From: Arthrobacter sp. ISL-85
GTDB taxonomy: Bacteria; Actinomycetota; Actinomycetes; Actinomycetales; Micrococcaceae
Direction of reading: 5' to 3'
DNA: 64,000 bases
Assembly: GCF_018613675.1 (NCBI RefSeq)
Contig: NZ_JAGGPQ010000005.1
Location: 395,974 to 459,973, forward strand
Shown here: piece by piece, positions 59,795 through 64,000 of the stretch
Numbering within the stretch: position 1 is the first letter of the stretch
Layout: every line of letters starts with the position of its first letter
Notes under the pieces: generated by a model
Told to the model about the DNA's origin: nothing
Database searches by the model: none
The model's input: the letters and a program-made list of their open reading frames with translations, nothing else
Program-made: the position numbers and the translations under genes

Positions 59795-62023
59795 ATGCTC
59801 GACTCCGAATTGGCCCACGAACGGGAGTATGTAGCCGGCCTGTATGCCCGGCTGGAGGAACTCCGGGAGGAAAAGCGCCGCCAGCTGGCGCAAGTCCGTC
59901 GTGCCGGAGCCGTGGGCACCATGCAGAACGTTTCGGAACGTGACGCCTTCGCTGCGCTGTATGAGGACCGCCTGGCGCAGCTGGACGCGGTGGATGACCG
60001 CCTGGTATTTGGCCGCCTGGACCTGGACTCCGGCGAAGCACAGTACATCGGCCGCATCGGCCTCACCACCGAGGAACTGCAGCGGCTCATGGTGGACTGG
60101 CGTGCCCCTGAGGCCGGGCACTTCTACCAGGCCACGGCCTTTGACCGGCAGGGCGTGCGCCGCCGCCGGCACCTGATCCTGCAGGGACGTGAAGTCAAAG
60201 CCATCGAGGACGACGTCCTGGACGCCGGGATGCTGACCGATGACGAATCGCTCCAGGGTGAAGGCGCCCTCCTGGCTGCCCTTAACTCCAAGCGGACCGG
60301 CCGCATGTCGGACATCGTCAGCACCATCCAGTCGGAGCAGGACCGGATCATCCGCTCCTCCATCTCCGGTGCCGTCGTGGTCCAGGGCGGCCCCGGCACG
60401 GGCAAAACGGCCGTGGCCCTGCACCGCGCCGCCTACCTCCTCTACACCCACCGTGACCGCCTCAAGAGTGCGGGTGTGCTGCTGGTGGGGCCGTCGTCGT
60501 CGTTCATGAAATACATCGAACGGGTGCTGCCCTCCCTGGGAGAGACCGGCGTCGTCATGGCCAGCCTGGGCCGCCTGATGCCCGGCATCAACGCCGTCCC
60601 CGAAACCGACGCCGATGTCGCCGCCATCAAGGGACGCCTGGACATGGCAGCCATCGTGGCCAACGCCGTGTCCAACCGCATGCGCGTCCCCGCCCAGAAC
60701 CGCATCCTTGAGGTCGACGGCCGCAAGCTCACCCTCACACCCCGGCAGGTGCGCCGGGCGCGGGAACGTGCCCGCGCCACCGGAAAGCCGTACAACGAGG
60801 CGCGCGTGACGTTCGTGAAGATCCTGCTGCGGGAACTGACGGAACAGATGACTGAACTCGTCGAGGCCGGAAACATCGGCAACAACGCGGACCGCTCGTA
60901 CCTTGCCGAGGACGTCCGGACCGCCCGCGACGTGCGCATCGCGCTGAACCTGTGCTGGATGCCCATGACGCCGGAAAAGCTGATCTCGGACCTCTTCAGC
61001 AAGCCCGAGGTGCTGGAGTTCTGCACCCCCCACCTGACGCCAGCGGAACGGGCGCTGCTGCAGCGCCCGGCGGATGCCCCATGGACCGAGTCGGATGTCC
61101 CGTTGCTGGATGAGGCGGCCGAACTGCTCGGTGAGCTCGACCCGGCGGCAGGCCGCGGGTTGGCGCAGCAGGAGCACGACCGTGCCCGGGACCTGGCAAA
61201 CGCGAAGCAGACCCTGGTCAATATGGAAGCGGCCGGCGTTGATCCGCTGATGTCCGCCGAAGAACTGGCCGAGCAGAACCGGGAGCAGGAAGGCCGGCAG
61301 ACCGCGGCCGAACGCGCAACGAGCGACCGCACCTGGGCGTTCGGGCACATTGTGGTGGATGAGGCACAGGAGCTCTCGCCCATGCAGTGGCGGCTGCTGG
61401 TGCGCCGCTGCCCGCTGAAGTCCTTCACAATCGTGGGTGACATCGCGCAGACCAGTTCTGTGGCCGGCGCCAATTCCTGGCAGGGGGCGCTGGCTCCGAT
61501 GTTCGGTGACCGCTGGCAGCTGGAGGAGTTGACGGTCAACTACCGCACGCCGTCCCAGATTGCCGAGGCAGCTGTCCGGATGGCCAACGCTGCGGGCCTT
61601 GTGGTCTCCGCGCCCAAGGCCGTCCGCGAGGGACGCTGGGACCCCATCATCGATGAGGTTTCCGCAGGCGCCGTGGTGGACCGGCTTGTGGAGGTCCTCC
61701 CTGAGGAGCTTGCCGCGCTCGATGGCGGCCTGCTCGCCGTGATCGCCGACGGTGACCTCCTGCCCCAGGCAACGGCAGCCCTGCGCGCCGCCTATGGGCG
61801 GCGGATCGGCACCGGAGCCGGCAGCTATGAGCAGGACATCGTGGTCATCAGCCCGCGGGAGGCAAAGGGACTGGAGTTTGATGGTGTCGTGGTCCTGGAA
61901 CCGTCAGTAATGCTGAACCACGAGCACGGCAAGGTGGGGGATCTTTACGTGGCCATGACCCGCGCCACGCAGCGGCTGCGGCTGATCGCGGCGCTGCCCG
62001 TGCCCGCCGGGATTGCCGGCTGA
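59795..62023 (+). CDS. HelD/HelR-like superfamily 1 helicase
   Basis: The 742-residue protein has an N-terminal antiparallel coiled coil (residues 1-60, rich in Arg/Glu), Walker A GGPGTGKTAV, the DEAQ box VVDEAQEL and the late SF1 motif VAMTRATQRL. This is the organisation of actinobacterial HelD/HelR proteins that insert into RNA polymerase, release stalled complexes and in some species give rifampicin tolerance. Ordinary UvrD repair helicases lack the leading coiled coil. ATG 59795 is used. The specific HelR class cannot be confirmed by eye. Confidence 0.85.
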   Translation: MLDSELAHEREYVAGLYARLEELREEKRRQLAQVRRAGAVGTMQNVSERDAFAALYEDRLAQLDAVDDRLVFGRLDLDSGEAQYIGRIGLTTEELQRLMVDWRAPEAGHFYQATAFDRQGVRRRRHLILQGREVKAIEDDVLDAGMLTDDESLQGEGALLAALNSKRTGRMSDIVSTIQSEQDRIIRSSISGAVVVQGGPGTGKTAVALHRAAYLLYTHRDRLKSAGVLLVGPSSSFMKYIERVLPSLGETGVVMASLGRLMPGINAVPETDADVAAIKGRLDMAAIVANAVSNRMRVPAQNRILEVDGRKLTLTPRQVRRARERARATGKPYNEARVTFVKILLRELTEQMTELVEAGNIGNNADRSYLAEDVRTARDVRIALNLCWMPMTPEKLISDLFSKPEVLEFCTPHLTPAERALLQRPADAPWTESDVPLLDEAAELLGELDPAAGRGLAQQEHDRARDLANAKQTLVNMEAAGVDPLMSAEELAEQNREQEGRQTAAERATSDRTWAFGHIVVDEAQELSPMQWRLLVRRCPLKSFTIVGDIAQTSSVAGANSWQGALAPMFGDRWQLEELTVNYRTPSQIAEAAVRMANAAGLVVSAPKAVREGRWDPIIDEVSAGAVVDRLVEVLPEELAALDGGLLAVIADGDLLPQATAALRAAYGRRIGTGAGSYEQDIVVISPREAKGLEFDGVVVLEPSVMLNHEHGKVGDLYVAMTRATQRLRLIAALPVPAGIAG

Positions 62024-62057
62024 CAGGGCAATCGGCGTTCCTGCTAACTTAGGAAGC

Positions 62058-63371
62058 GTGCCAGAACTGAACAACCTCGAACCGCAGCGCAACGACCCCA
62101 CTTTCGCCAACATTTGGCAGGAACTGAAGTGGCGTGGGCTGGTCCATGTCTCCACCGACGAAGCAGAGCTCGAAAAGCTCCTTGCCAACGGGCCGGTCAC
62201 GTACTATTGCGGCTTCGACCCCACCGCCCCGAGCCTGCACCTGGGCAACCTGGTCCAGCTGCTGGTCATGCGGCGGCTCCAGCTGGCAGGACACAAGCCG
62301 CTGGGGCTGGTGGGCGGCTCCACCGGCATGATCGGGGACCCGCGTCCGACGGCGGAACGCACCTTGAACACCAAGGACACGGTTGCGGAGTGGGTTGGCT
62401 ACCTCCAGGCCCAGGTTCGCCGCTTCCTCAGCTTCGACGGGGAGAACGCCGCCCGGATCGTCAACAACCTGGACTGGACGGCGCCGCTGAGCGCAATCGA
62501 CTTCCTGCGTGAAGTTGGCAAGCACTTCCGCGTGGGCACCATGCTGCGCAAGGACGCCGTCGCATCCCGCCTGAACTCCGATGAAGGCATCAGCTACACC
62601 GAGTTCAGCTACCAAATCCTGCAGGGCATGGACTACCTGCAGCTCTTCCGCGACTACGGCTGCGTACTGCAGACCGGCGGTTCGGACCAGTGGGGCAACC
62701 TCACCAGCGGTACGGAACTGATCCGCAAGGTGGAGGGCAAGAGCGTCCACGCCCTTGGGACGCCGCTGATCACCAATTCGGACGGAACCAAGTTCGGTAA
62801 GAGTGAGGGCAACGCCATCTGGCTTGATGCCGGCATGTGCAGCCCGTACGCGTTCTACCAGTTCTGGCTCAATACCGCCGACGCCGACGTGGTGGACCGG
62901 CTCAAGGTGTTCACCTTCCTGACGCGCGCCGAGATCGAAGAGATTGCCGTATCAGTGGCAGAGCGTCCTTTCGCCCGGGAGGGGCAGCGGAAGCTCGCCT
63001 TCGAAGTCACGTCATTGGTGCATGGTGTTGAGGCCACGGAGAAAGTGATTGCAGCCTCGGCAGCCTTGTTTGGGAATGGGGACCTCACCGCACTTGACAA
63101 GGCAACCCTGCAGGCGGCCACGTCCGAACTTCCCTCCACCACGGTGCAGGTGGATGGGATGGGGATTGTGGACCTGCTGGTGGCGTCCGGTCTTTCCGAA
63201 AGCAAGTCCGCCGCGCGGCGGACGGTAGGGGAGGGGGGCGCCTACGTGAACAACGAGAAGGTGTCTGATCCCGAGGCCGTGATCTCAGAGTCGGAGCTCC
63301 TGCACGGCCAGTACCTGCTGCTGCGCAGGGGCAAGAAGAACCTTGCCACTGTTGAAGTCCTGGTTCCCTAG
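62058..63371 (+). CDS. tyrS: Tyrosine--tRNA ligase
   Basis: TyrS charges tRNA-Tyr. The 437-residue class I synthetase has HLGN at 61-64 (HIGH motif), KFGKS at 245-249 (KMSKS loop), and a C-terminal S4 RNA-binding domain (LVASGLSESKSAARRTVGEG). It starts at GTG 62058, 7 bases after TAACTT (62045-62050), so it may be leaderless even though AGGAAGC could act as a weak ribosome-binding sequence. It lies directly before the rRNA promoter. Confidence 0.96.
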   Translation: MPELNNLEPQRNDPTFANIWQELKWRGLVHVSTDEAELEKLLANGPVTYYCGFDPTAPSLHLGNLVQLLVMRRLQLAGHKPLGLVGGSTGMIGDPRPTAERTLNTKDTVAEWVGYLQAQVRRFLSFDGENAARIVNNLDWTAPLSAIDFLREVGKHFRVGTMLRKDAVASRLNSDEGISYTEFSYQILQGMDYLQLFRDYGCVLQTGGSDQWGNLTSGTELIRKVEGKSVHALGTPLITNSDGTKFGKSEGNAIWLDAGMCSPYAFYQFWLNTADADVVDRLKVFTFLTRAEIEEIAVSVAERPFAREGQRKLAFEVTSLVHGVEATEKVIAASAALFGNGDLTALDKATLQAATSELPSTTVQVDGMGIVDLLVASGLSESKSAARRTVGEGGAYVNNEKVSDPEAVISESELLHGQYLLLRRGKKNLATVEVLVP

Positions 63372-63410
63372 CACCTTCCGATCCTGCATGCACGCCCTTC
63401 GGCAGCCGAT

Positions 63411-63439
63411 TTGCACGGCTGCTGGGGGGCGTGTATTGT
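63411..63439 (+). promoter_or_regulatory. Sigma-A type promoter of the rRNA operon
   Basis: TTGCAC (63411-63416) and TATTGT (63434-63439) are separated by exactly 17 bases. A 7-bp inverted repeat, GCAGCCG (63402-63408) with CGGCTGC (63416-63422), brackets the -35. Transcription would begin near 63446 and produce a leader of about 415 bases. Confidence 0.7.
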
Positions 63440-63445
63440 TTTCTG

Positions 63446-63859
63446 AGTCGCCGCCGCTGAGTGGTGACAAACCCCCAACTAATGAGAAGCAATTCTTGGC
63501 CCGCATCGCGTGGATCTGAAAAATTGCTTCGTATTTTGCTGGGCGGATTCATCCCACCGCGTGAATTCCGGGAAAAACCCGGATTTGCAAAAGTGAATAT
63601 GGATGAAATAAGATAAAAACATCGCAGCGAAGAAATACGGAATAGAAATTCTTTAGAATTGCTTCCGGGAATATTCGAATGTGTCTGTTGTTTGAGAACT
63701 CAATAGTGTGCCAAGTTTGTTGATACCGATTATGTATGTAATTGGTTGATTGTGCTGTGCCGCCACCCCGTGGTGTGCATGGTGTTTTTAGCTGGTTTCA
63801 AATTTTGTGCAGCTTTTGCCGCCGTTATTTCCGGTGGTTTTGGTTGTGTCTGTTTGTTT
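63446..63859 (+). other. rRNA leader with processing hairpins and antitermination-like box
   Basis: This 488-base gene-free stretch (63372-63859, counting the promoter) is AT-richer than the rest of the window. It holds GAAGCAATT (63486-63494) complementary to AATTGCTTC (63522-63530), a small TCCGGG-AAAAA-CCCGGA hairpin near 63567-63583, and GAGAACTCAATAGTGTG near 63694-63710. The last is a block seen repeatedly in actinobacterial rRNA leaders. These are probable RNase III and antitermination signals. No protein gene is evident. Confidence 0.65.

Positions 63860-64000
<141 letters not shown>

Noticed and set aside
58058..61348. 1,096-codon open frame on the minus strand across ada-alkA, mpg and the HelD-like gene
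   Set aside because: It is a GC-composition shadow opposite three genes with intact family motifs; the translation shows low-complexity Gly/Arg/His/Val sequence and no domain.

Overview
The window is high-GC actinobacterial chromosome, most consistent with Arthrobacter/Pseudarthrobacter (Micrococcaceae). This rests on gene content and order (pgsA-cinA-clgR, DUF3046-recA-recX-miaB-miaA-dapF, a lexA/LysM divergent pair, priA instead of a plain hisA, mycothiol-type enzymes), frequent GTG starts, abundant TAnnnT-N6/7-start-codon arrangements typical of leaderless transcription, and the 16S rRNA 5' end at the right edge. The species is an inference from memory of gene order, not from a database search. 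No phage, insertion sequence, CRISPR array or tRNA gene was recognised.

Layout. 1-7.7 kb: end of an unknown gene, dapA, rnj (RNase J), ftsK, pgsA, cinA-type amidase and a ClgR-like regulator. 7.8-19.4 kb: a MarR regulator, DUF3046, recA-recX-miaB-miaA-dapF, an RsmC-like methyltransferase, hflX behind a 436-base leader, a DinG-like helicase and lexA. 19.7-24.7 kb: a LysM/ChiZ-like SOS division-control candidate, then hisC-hisB-hisH, a tiny membrane protein, priA and an SseB-domain protein. 24.8-31.4 kb: an MFS transporter, DUF1844, infC (AUU start)-rpmI-rplT, a SpoU-type rRNA methyltransferase, GlsB and a CDF transporter. 31.4-35.6 kb: an MFS transporter, a MutT-like Nudix hydrolase, a radical SAM protein with a near-perfect SOS box at its start, and a SIMPL protein coupled to a small HEERH membrane protein. 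35.7-39.4 kb: pheST behind a structured leader. 39.4-45.5 kb: an unusual module of a Sfp-type phosphopantetheinyl transferase, an M1 zinc peptidase and a 1,324-residue Pls/PosA-like single-module membrane NRPS. 45.6-55.6 kb: a quinone oxidoreductase divergent from the argCJBDFRGH cluster, followed by an inverted-repeat array. 55.6-63.4 kb: a PdxH-like oxidase, a mycothiol-dependent isomerase family protein, an alkylation-repair group (ogt, ada-alkA fusion, mpg), a HelD/HelR-like helicase and tyrS. 63.4-64 kb: rRNA promoter, leader and the first 141 bases of 16S rRNA.

How it works together. Three regulons are visible: LexA (boxes at recA, twice between lexA and the LysM gene, and at the radical SAM gene), ArgR (tandem boxes on the argC promoter, with argR inside its own operon), and probable RNA-level control at infC, pheST and hflX. 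The strongest candidate for less-described biology is the Pls-like synthetase/peptidase/PPTase module. It has everything needed to activate, tether and polymerise or transfer one amino acid at the membrane, with a peptidase co-transcribed 11 bases downstream.
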